NCBI GenBank assembly: GCA_947568835.1
Contig: OX387607.1
Location: forward strand, 5,890,001-5,954,000
Length of the DNA stretch: 64,000 nt
Source of the DNA: Protonemura montana
Taxonomy: Eukaryota > Arthropoda > Insecta > Plecoptera > Nemouridae
Reading direction: 5' to 3'
The notes under the pieces are model-generated. The model worked only from the letters and a program-made list of their open reading frames with translations, was not told the DNA's origin and did no database searches. The translations under genes and the position numbers were made by a program. Of this stretch, positions 24,701 through 64,000 are shown one piece after another; position 1 is the first letter of the stretch; the number at the start of each line of letters is the position of its first letter.

Positions 24701-27700
24701 ACAAGTATGTATAAAGCCTAGTCATTCTAAATACATTCTTATAGATCCAAAACCTGCTCAACTCTTTAATGCCAAGCCGAGACAAGTTTTAATCAACACT
24801 GCGTTGGGTCAGATATCGGATGGGTGACCGTCATACAGTTGGCAGATAAGTTGAAAGGAAGAAAGTTAGTACAGCAACTTCATTCGCCTTGCTTAGCAAC
24901 CTCATTCGCCTTGCTTAGCAACCTCGACAGCCTGGATTTGTAGAGGAATCCTGTAGTACCATCCTTTGCATTTGGAAGGGACATTTGTATCCTTTGCATT
25001 GTACCATTCTTTGGAAGGGACCTTAATCCAGTGGTCCCCTCGGTCATTTTCAACAGTAGTAGGTTATGTGCCGGCACCAGGTTTCTCCTCCTCCCTCCAA
25101 ACTTAGTGTAGGTTCATCATCATCCTCATTGTAACCAGGAGTCAGGATGACCCCTGTGTCAACACCTCAGCCAAGCTATGTGATCTCCGCGGAACTCATT
25201 CACGTGTATCTCAGGACCCGGTGTCAAAACAGTGTGTCGTCAAGCACGATGCATCAAGTTTGAATTGTTTTTGCTTTGCTGCAGCCTTGGTGTGGACTGT
25301 ACCCTGAAGGAGGTGGACTCTGAGGTAGAGGAGCGTCCACCGCGTGTGAGCAACGGCCGCGGTGCAGGCGGCGGTGGCGATGCCAGGCCTCGAGTGCGCC
25401 GACGTCGCGTGCGTTCCGCTAAGACGGCCGGCGAGGAGAACGGAGACGGACACAAGGCAGGCGAGGGAGACGAAGAGGGCACACGGACTGTGCGGCCCCA
25501 GCGCAGGCGCGTCAACTCAGCCCGCAAGCCGAAGGAGGGGTGAGTGACATGCTGACCCTGATGTGTTTATATATTTTTTAGGGAATTACGCTCTATAAAG
25601 CATTTTAAGGTCAAGATCCACCAGGCAAAATAGTGAGCGGTGTAAGAACGTTGGTTCGTAAAAGCTTCTAAGTTGATTTTGCGCCTGAGGTTCTGATCTG
25701 GAAAATGCTTCACACTAACTTTGAGCCTTACACAGGTGATGTAAGGGTGGCCAAAAATAAAAAAACGTATCACTGATCAAAATGTCAATATAAAAGTGTA
25801 GATACTAGATTTTCAATCAATATTCAACTTGAAACTATAATACTAAAGAAAATAACTATATTTTTAGTTAAAGGTCAAGTTGAGGAAATTTTACTGTGTG
25901 TTTTTTTATTACTGGGAGGTGAGCAAACATCTCCCGTTTTACATATCCACTCAGGTGAAAAAGGAATGTAGAAAACTGGCAACATCATGATCAATTTCTA
26001 GCCAAAAAAAAACAATTTGAAAATCATACATTACAAAATAAACCTATCCAATCACCAAAAAATTAAAAAATTAATTTACCACAGCACTGAACAAAAACAA
26101 TGACAAAAAGGACACCTTCAAATTATTGTGTCTTTCGACATTGATGTTGTACGCAAGATAAATAATAATATATCGGACACTCGAATGGTGTTGCAGCGAG
26201 GAGGAGAATACTGAGTCCACCGAGCGTGGCGGGCGTCGCCGCCCAGTGCGCCCGCGCCAACGCCCGGCCATCGAGTTCAGCCTGCGCGTGGGCAACATCT
26301 CGTCGGATGCTCGCGTTCGTGACCTGAAGAACGCACTCGCCGAGCGCGGCGTCAAGCCGTCAGACATCACGTGGCGTGGCCAGCGGGGCTTTGCGTACCT
26401 GCACTTCTGTGCCGCTAAGCCCAGCAAGGAGCCGCCTGCCGAACCCGTAGGCAAGTGTACCACACAGTGCAATTGGTCTGATAAGGTTGATGGTCCTATG
26501 AGAAGAAGCTGCTTCTTGTTAGCAGTATTTGTAAGGGGCTGGTTACTTTCGCCCTGTAAAATGCTTCTTTGGTGGGTAAAATACGATTACTTGTTATTCG
26601 TGTCATTATTGATTAGCATTGCAACCGTGCAATCAAATGAATAGTCAAATCTTGCATAAGTTTTTGAGTTATTTGCTTTACAAATAGCGTGTCATGAGGG
26701 TGGATGTTTGTTGTGGTGAAAGTTGGAGTCGCAAGTTGAAGTTGGAGTTGGACATTTGTCGAGAGAATTCCAGACATGCCATTCTGAAAGAAAACATTGA
26801 TAATAATGACAGAGGGGTCATTCCATGTGTAATCACTCACTTTTAATTAAATTTCACTTTGACCGACCCAGATTTTGATGAAAATTGGTATACTTGTTAA
26901 GTTTGTTGACTTAGGGGCTATTTTTTTTTTTTTTTTTTTTTGGTCCAACCGTTCGGATATTACAAGGGGGGGAAGTTGGGGTCATTTTGCCCCCCGGGCG
27001 TGTAGTGACCACCCTTTCTACGCAATATCTAGGGTTCTATGGGAGCTACAGAGCTGGGAAAAAAATCATCTGAAAGGTAATTTCATACCCTACCTGAATA
27101 TGGAAACAAAAATGACGATATGTTAATACGAATTTAATTGTGATTTTACACATCTGCATTTTCCAAAATGACCATATCGCTGATGAGTCATTTTTGATTT
27201 GCCTGATTTTTTTTCTATATATACAGAACATACATATGATCATGTGTTCCAAAAATCAAGATGGGTGTTTTACCACTTTCCAAGAAAAAAAATTTTTTCT
27301 ATAAAAAAGTGCCTTTTTGCCAGTAGAACAGCATTTTGATCACAATTATTGTGATCAGAGCACTGGCATATATTTTATATTAAAGTTGATTTTTGTTTGC
27401 ACAGTTGCATGTTCTTGAAATGTTATTCTCTACAATACAAATCGATTGTTTGCCATATTCCTGTAAATCATGGATCAAGTTGAAACAGTTCATAGAAGTC
27501 AAAAGTTTGTTCATTTCTTGTCTGGACTTGCATCTACAAGAATCTTAAAATGGTATTCCCTAGAATACAACTATAGATTGTTTGTCATGCTCCTGAATCA
27601 TGGATCAAGTTGTAACAGGTTACAAGTAAAAAGTTTGGTAATTTCTTGTCTGGACTAAAGCAATCAGTCTCTGGCCTCATGTTGATGAGGATAGAAGCTA

Positions 27701-30700
27701 ATTTGCTCTCAAGCACCTTTTATTTAGAGATTCATAATGTGCTCAATTGGACTGTTCTTTGAAGAAGAATGTGGACCCATCGAAGATCTAGCGATTAAAA
27801 GCATTGAAAGTTTCAATAGTGACCAGCAGTTATCATTAGCTCTGCGTACTAAGTGTGATAATGTGAAGACCGTGTGTCATTTACATGAAAAGAAATTCCT
27901 TCGTCTGTATAGCTGTCACCACAAGTTATGCTGCGATCCGTTTCAGGCTCACTGTGGAATAGTGAAAGTTAATGGGTTAAGAGAAATTAATGCAGCATCC
28001 AGGACGAAATACTTGGAGATTGCCGACCTCATCCCTGGAAAGAAATTATGCTCAACTTGCCGTAAGCTGCTCTCGCTCAGGCTGAAGGAACTAACAACCG
28101 TTTCTGTTCTAACGCCAACTAAATCCACTGAACTTGACCTACCTTTCGTGGACATACCCTGTGAAGCAGATGCCGTGAATCAGTCTTTAGCTGCATTTGG
28201 TGTGTCACCTATTAATACCACCAAACTAAAGGGTAAATCTATGTTTTATTCGAAAAGAAAGTTCAGCGAAATAACACAAGGTGTAAAGAAGAGATTGGAA
28301 CTAGTATCTCCCAGTAATGAAGAAATCAGCAAAGAAGATTTGACATCTTCAGAGGAGTGCAAGGACAGCATCCGTGATGGGTCAGAGATAATAGCACAAC
28401 TGAAAGAAAAGTTTAAGACGAGTACCAGAAGCGAGAAAATAACAATTTTATCTGTGCTTCCAAAAAGTTGGAGCATTAAGAGAATAATGCAAGAGTTCAA
28501 TGCATCTAACCATTTGGTACGTAAAACCAAACAACTAGTAAAGGCCCAAGGGATACTGCCATCTGCAAATCAAAAAGCAGGAAAAACTCTTTCCCCTGAT
28601 TGCATTCAACTGATTGAAGAGTTTTATGAAAATGATGATGTAAGCCGTGTCATGCCGGGTAAAAAAGATTTTGTCTCGGTTAAAGTGGGTGACAATCGAG
28701 TTCACCGCCAGAAGAGACTAGTGTTAAGCAACTTAAGTGAAGTGTATCGCAGCTTCAAAGATAAATATCCTGACATCAAGGTTGGATTCTCGAAGTTTGC
28801 AGAGCTCAGACCCAAACATTGTGTTCTGGCAGGAGCAGCTGGGACACATTCTGTCTGTGTCTGTACGATACACCAAAACGTTAAGTTGATGGCTTTGGGA
28901 GCAAAGCTGCCTTTGCTTTCAGACGGTACCATCAAATCATACCAACACTGCCTTGCCAGCCTCATGTGCAACCCCCCGCTTCTCAACTGCTTTGTAGGAA
29001 AGTGTGGCAATTGTCCGGGAACCGATGAACTTCGTGAATGGCTAGAAATCTCATTCAGTGAAAATTTCATAGACTCTGTGACTTATAAACAGTGGCTGTC
29101 AACAGACAGATGTACCCTAGAGACAATTACGAAACCTACAGATGAGTTTGTTGACTGTTTTATTGAAAAATGCATTTTATTAAGAAATCATGATTTTATT
29201 GCACGGCAGCAAGCGGCATTCATGCAGGAGAAGAAAGCCAACCTTAAACCAGGGGAAGTTTTAGTAGTGGGCGACTTCGCTGAGAATTATTCTTTTGTGC
29301 TCCAGGATGCTGCACAAGGTTACCATTGGAATAACAGCCAATGCACCCTTCACCCATTTGTGTGTTACTTTAAGCCTGAAGATCGAGACATACAACATTT
29401 AAGTTACGTTGTCATTTCTGACTCGCTAACTCATGACACCGTTACTGTGCACACTTTCCAAAAGCACCTGATAAGACACCTGAAACAAAACATTTCGGAT
29501 GTATCCCATTTAATTTACTTTTCTGATGGAGCGGCAGCCCAATATAAGAATAAGAAGAATTTTTCCAACTTGTGCCATCATGAAGTTGACTTCGAACTAA
29601 CTGCTGAGTGGCATTTTTTTGCCACATCCCACGGTAAAGGACCATGCGATGGAGTTGGTGGGACTGTAAAACGAAATGCAGCACGGGCAAGTTTACAGAA
29701 ACCATATGCCGACCAAATAATGACGCCGATAGACTTTTACCGGTGGGCAACAGAAAATGTGTGGACTGTAAATTTTGTGTTTGTAGCCAATGAAGAGATT
29801 ACAGCAAATGGCATCAAACTTAAAGAACGATTCAAAGAATTAAAAACTATCGTAGGCACAAGAAGCTTTCATGCGTTCTACCCAAAATCGCTAACTTCCT
29901 TACATGTGAAACACTTTTCTCTTTCTGAAGAAATCAACATTGTGAAGATTGTTGAGAAAAATGAAGAAGGAGAAGAAGAAGAAGAAGAAGAAGAGGAGGA
30001 AGCAACAGCAGCAGAAATACCCGAGTTTGAGTTCAAAGACGTGGGCAGTTTCATCACTGTAGCATACAACGAAGACTGGTGGCTAGCGTGTGTTCTTGAA
30101 AAATCATCACAGTCTCTTGAACTTCAAGTCAACTTTCTACACCCTCATGGACCAGCTCCATCATATTTTTATCCCAGTGTACAAGACAAACTAATTGTAG
30201 CTTTTGCTGATGTTTTAACACTGGCCGACCCCAACACGGCAACTGGTCGAACATACTTTTTGTCGGCTACAGACACCAACAGGGCAACAGCAGGGCTTAT
30301 AAAATATGTACCTCAATAAGGTAAACTACATCTCTCTTAAGATATGCAAATTTGTACTTCATAGTAGCTATGATTGTAAGTAATGATCATTTTCTTGAAT
30401 GTTGTCTTAAATTCAGTTCATATTAATTTATATTATGAATGAATTTGCAGAAAACATTTTTTTTTCTTGGAAAGTAGTAGAACACCCATCTTGATTTTTG
30501 GAACACATGATCATATGTATGTTCTGTACATATAGAAAAAAAATCAGGCAAATCAAAAATGACTCATCAGCGATATGGTCATTTTGGAAAATGCAGATGT
30601 GTAAAATCACAATTAAATTCGTATTAACATATCGTCATTTTTGTTTCCATATTCAGGTAGGGTATGAAATTACCTTTCAGATGATTTTTTTCCCAGCTCT

Positions 30701-31329
30701 GTAGCTCCCATAGAACCCTAGATATTGCGTAGAAAGGGTGGTCACTACACGCGCGGGGGGCAAAATGACCCCAACTTCCCCCCCTTGTAATATCCGAACG
30801 GTTGGACCAAAAAAAAAAAAATTAAAAAATAGCCCCTAAGTCAACAAACTTAACAAGTATACCAATTTTCATCAAAATCTGGGTCGGTCAAAGTTTGAGG
30901 TGAGTGATTACACATGGAATGACCCAGAGACAACATGCCAAAACATAAAAATTCTCAGGAATTCTAGAAATCTCTCAACAAGTACACAACTCAATTTTTG
31001 TGATCTGATTGGTGATCTGATCTGATACAAACTATGGCCATGTAATGCGCCAAATTACAACGAACAAGCAGAAAATATCTACTCGAACAAATACGACTTA
31101 TGTCTGTATAGTGGACTAAACTCTAACGTGGTTGTGAATTGTTTTCACTTGGCTTTTAGGCAGCGTCTGAGAGAATTGTTGTTTTACAGACCTTCTGGAC
31201 AGCAGCCAGATTGTTGCTTCGCTCCAGGATATGAGGCTGGTGTCGGAGGGCGGAGAGGAGACCGCGCTGAAGATCGAGCCTGCCAAACCCGTAACCCGTA
31301 TCGAGACCACGGACATCACAGCCGTCTAA
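21779..31329 (+). CDS. MTHFSD: Methenyltetrahydrofolate synthase domain-containing protein (complete, 8 exons)
   Basis: Orthologue of MTHFSD, an RNA-binding protein with a 5-formyltetrahydrofolate-cyclo-ligase-like domain plus an RRM. Exons: 21779-21803, 21954-22189, 22299-22503, 22588-22700, 22810-23000, 25285-25539, 26197-26450, 31190-31329. The sum is 1419 nt, 472 residues, all phases consistent. The MTHFS-like domain spans residues 14-260 (REKVWDYMEKHDLCNYPRP, RIPNFKGA, KVNPDKPQEALRFLAL, RIGKGEGFADLEYGML, VHDCQV, PKGILW). An Arg/Gly-rich basic linker (residues 262-365) follows. The RRM (about 366-460) is split by the last intron (IEFSLRVGNISS, ITWRGQRGFAYLHF, then LQDMRLVSEG). Intron 7 uses a GC donor (GTAG/gcaagt). 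This is needed to keep frame (GTA G + AC = Val-Asp), and intron 7 contains the transposon. Divergent from OGA. Confidence 0.95.
23599..23621 (+). repeat. Poly-C tract
   Basis: A run of 18 C, then T and 4 C, in MTHFSD intron 5. On the opposite strand this is a G-run able to form a quadruplex. Probably length-polymorphic. Confidence 0.85.
23890..24020. repeat. Dispersed inverted-repeat element, copy B
   Basis: Holds aaatttag...cttagcattcaaaacccagt, the reverse of gaatgctaagtaaa found at 62240, followed by ctagtgataaggttacatca and agtagacatgagtct. Same family as copies A, C and D. Lies in MTHFSD intron 5. Confidence 0.5.
24760..25130 (+). mobile_element. 5S-rRNA-headed SINE, copy 4, with internal duplications
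   Basis: Lies in MTHFSD intron 5, in the same orientation. Head: gttttaatcaacactgcgtt, then gggtcagatatcggatgggtg and accg, close to 5S rRNA box A to box C. The body shares gtggatttg-type, gtgccggcaccagg and aggttcatcatcatcctcat modules with copies 1-3. A 24-bp unit (cttcattcgccttgcttagc...) is duplicated and a gtaccatcctttgcatttgg-like segment is repeated. Both are absent from copy 3. Confidence 0.75.
26815..27300 (+). repeat. Left terminal inverted repeat of the transposon
   Basis: About 486 bp, inverted match to 30451-30925. It includes a poly-T run of about 22 (13 A's interrupted by TT on the right copy) and a variable stretch 26841-26865. The inner edge fades at gggtgttttaccactttcca. 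Confidence 0.9.
27421..27656 (+). repeat. Subterminal direct duplication inside the transposon
   Basis: Two ~105-bp units (27421-27528 and 27552-27656) share tcatggatcaagttg, aaagtttg and atttcttgtctggact. They lie between the left inverted repeat and the transposase start, where transposase-binding or promoter repeats are commonly found. Confidence 0.75.
27737..30319 (+). CDS. Transposase of the 4.1-kb DNA transposon (860 aa, intact)
   Basis: Single-exon, true ATG start. The N-terminal region has a Cys/His-rich putative zinc-binding segment (CHLHEKKF...SCHHKLCCDPF, then KLCSTCRK, about residues 40-115). Residues 180-280 hold a helix-turn-helix-like stretch. The catalytic core appears to be VVGDFAENYSF (Asp513), YFSDGAAAQYKNKKNFSNL (Asp597) and HFFATSHGKGPCDGVGGTVK (Asp638), the order seen in a large family of invertebrate DD(E/D) transposases. 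An acidic run (EEGEEEEEEEEEE, about 740-755) precedes a C-terminal SH3/Tudor-like module with DWWLACVLE and VNFLHPHGPAPSYFYP. No internal stop or frameshift is seen, so the gene could be functional. I did not identify a third catalytic Glu with certainty. Confidence 0.88.
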   Translation: MCSIGLFFEEECGPIEDLAIKSIESFNSDQQLSLALRTKCDNVKTVCHLHEKKFLRLYSCHHKLCCDPFQAHCGIVKVNGLREINAASRTKYLEIADLIPGKKLCSTCRKLLSLRLKELTTVSVLTPTKSTELDLPFVDIPCEADAVNQSLAAFGVSPINTTKLKGKSMFYSKRKFSEITQGVKKRLELVSPSNEEISKEDLTSSEECKDSIRDGSEIIAQLKEKFKTSTRSEKITILSVLPKSWSIKRIMQEFNASNHLVRKTKQLVKAQGILPSANQKAGKTLSPDCIQLIEEFYENDDVSRVMPGKKDFVSVKVGDNRVHRQKRLVLSNLSEVYRSFKDKYPDIKVGFSKFAELRPKHCVLAGAAGTHSVCVCTIHQNVKLMALGAKLPLLSDGTIKSYQHCLASLMCNPPLLNCFVGKCGNCPGTDELREWLEISFSENFIDSVTYKQWLSTDRCTLETITKPTDEFVDCFIEKCILLRNHDFIARQQAAFMQEKKANLKPGEVLVVGDFAENYSFVLQDAAQGYHWNNSQCTLHPFVCYFKPEDRDIQHLSYVVISDSLTHDTVTVHTFQKHLIRHLKQNISDVSHLIYFSDGAAAQYKNKKNFSNLCHHEVDFELTAEWHFFATSHGKGPCDGVGGTVKRNAARASLQKPYADQIMTPIDFYRWATENVWTVNFVFVANEEITANGIKLKERFKELKTIVGTRSFHAFYPKSLTSLHVKHFSLSEEINIVKIVEKNEEGEEEEEEEEEEATAAEIPEFEFKDVGSFITVAYNEDWWLACVLEKSSQSLELQVNFLHPHGPAPSYFYPSVQDKLIVAFADVLTLADPNTATGRTYFLSATDTNRATAGLIKYVPQ
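30451..30925 (-). repeat. Right terminal inverted repeat of the transposon
   Basis: Inverted copy of 26815-27300, ending ggaatgaccc followed by the AGAG duplication. It would pair with the left repeat in any MTHFSD pre-mRNA. Confidence 0.9.
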
Positions 31330-31391
31330 GGGCCGGCTTTCCAATATCAGGGAATTCTATTGTGATTCATTTTGTCGTGTTATTATGTACG

Positions 31392-31397
31392 AATAAA
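31392..31397 (+). terminator. Poly(A) signal of MTHFSD
   Basis: AATAAA 63 nt after the stop codon. This gives a very short 3' UTR and leaves about 750 bp before the convergent STK32 stop codon. Confidence 0.8.
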
Positions 31398-31399
31398 TA

Positions 31400-32153
31400 A
31401 GAGGTATAATTGTTACCTGTGGTTAATTATCTGAATTAATCAACTTAACTGCTAGGCTTAATTGAAATTGGGGAAGTAACTAAGATTTTTTTTTGTTGTC
31501 TACCGTGTTGATCGTGCCTCCAGCAAAGAAAGTTGCCGAATTGTTTCTACGTGTCGTGACTCGTGTTATGTAATGCATCTATGATCACACAATGACGGTT
31601 TCGCCTCATCACGTTTCACAATATACTAAATCTATCGTAAGTTGTGCTGTGAGATATCTAACCTATTGCTATTTGCAATACAATAGGATAGATATACCTA
31701 ATATATTATATACCTAATATATTATATATACAAAATATACCTATCCTAACATTTAATTTTTTACCGTTACTGATGTAAGGTAATTGCCAAATAATTATAT
31801 TGTAGCAATTGGGTATAAATAATTTACATTATTTTTCTCTGGATCAAGCAAAAGAACAGCAACTTCATCGAGTCAGGAAAAGTTAACCTGGAAGATTATT
31901 TCATTGAAGAGTATTTCATGTTAGAAAATAATCATGCTGTGTTTGTTTATCTCTTAAAAATTGATCTGTAATAAGTACATAACAACTTGTCACTTATAAG
32001 GTAATCTCAAAAAAACAATAAAACTTGTCAAATCAAAACCATGTATTGAATGTTCTTGTCAATCATGACTATGGGAGAAGGGAGAAGGTAGAGGAGTTAT
32101 TAAGCCAATGGTAATTAAAAGAGACATTTTCAAAGTACACAGATACCAAATTA
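31400..32153. other. Convergent intergenic gap between MTHFSD and STK32
   Basis: AT-rich. Contains an AT-only imperfect repeat (cctaatatattatata twice, about 31698-31735). It must hold the STK32 3' UTR. No clean minus-strand AATAAA is seen; an ATTAAA near 31752 is possible. Confidence 0.55.

Positions 32154-64000
<31,847 letters not shown>

Larger units (their letters stand above)
26811..30929 (+). mobile_element. Complete DNA transposon, probably Sola-like, with 4-bp target duplication
   Basis: Element body 26815-30925 (4111 bp). The ends begin gggtcattccatgtgtaatc and are inverted; the flanking AGAG at 26811-26814 and 30926-30929 is the target-site duplication. Terminal inverted repeats of about 480 bp are almost identical. 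Over one 207-bp stretch only a few bases differ; elsewhere the main changes are homopolymer length and a short indel near the outer end. It has one uninterrupted 860-codon transposase gene on the plus strand. The 4-bp duplication and the transposase architecture suggest the Sola superfamily (Sola2-like). This is from memory, and Kolobok-like or an unnamed group are alternatives. Inserted in MTHFSD intron 7 in the host-gene direction. High repeat identity and the open frame point to a recent insertion. Confidence 0.85.
26451..31189 (+). other. MTHFSD intron 7, GC-AG type, hosting a transposon
   Basis: 4739-bp intron with donor GTAG/gcaagt and acceptor gttttacag. Removing the 4111-bp element and one target duplication leaves an intron of about 620 bp, similar to its neighbours. 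The GC donor is otherwise a perfect consensus, as is typical of GC-AG introns. A second candidate acceptor (ggcttttag, 31159) lies 30 nt upstream but would break the frame. Confidence 0.85.

Noticed and set aside
26246-26644. 132-codon ORF as an independent RNA-binding gene
   Set aside because: It is exon 7 of MTHFSD reading on into the intron; the true exon ends at the GC donor at 26450.

Overview
This is a stretch of an animal nuclear genome, almost certainly from an arthropod. It holds two cuticle-protein genes (one with two Rebers-Riddiford chitin-binding domains). Genes are broken by spliceosomal introns, there are TATA/initiator promoters and AATAAA signals, and the gaps carry SINE, LINE, MITE and DNA-transposon debris. 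The form of the RR domain (QYSYGYxGG...NGFRVAASNLP) looks more like a branchiopod-type crustacean than an insect or chelicerate, but that is a low-confidence guess.

Layout: (1) About 0.6-9.5 kb holds two head-to-head cuticle genes. A minus-strand, repeat-rich, non-RR protein (955-2243) and a plus-strand tandem-RR protein (6914-9344) are separated by about 4.6 kb containing LINE and SINE scraps. (2) 11.4-21.3 kb, minus strand, is a complete 15-exon protein O-GlcNAcase gene (OGA, 850 codons, all junctions in frame). (3) 21.8-31.3 kb, plus strand, is a complete 8-exon MTHFSD gene (472 codons). It starts 432 bp from the OGA start codon, so the two share a divergent promoter region. Its last intron has a GC donor and contains a 4.1-kb DNA transposon with ~480-bp inverted repeats, a 4-bp target duplication and an intact 860-codon transposase (26815-30925), probably Sola-like. 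(4) 32.2 kb to the right edge, minus strand, holds the last seven coding exons of a serine/threonine kinase of the STK32/YANK family. Introns reach 17 kb, and the 5' end lies outside the window.

The giant STK32 introns (38.0-55.2 and 55.4-63.8 kb) hold a candidate intronless small membrane-protein gene (51942-52256) between two ~195-bp direct repeats, a nuclear mitochondrial COX1 fragment (near 58.9 kb), a pentanucleotide microsatellite and several small dispersed repeat families. A 5S-rRNA-headed SINE family recurs four times in the window. I found no rRNA genes, intact tRNA genes, CRISPR arrays or recognisable retroviral-type elements.

The host genes are not one pathway. The cuticle pair is a typical small divergent cluster. 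OGA, MTHFSD and STK32 are housekeeping or signalling genes packed closely at their ends. All exon boundaries were read by eye from splice consensus, reading phase and remembered family sequences; no search was run.
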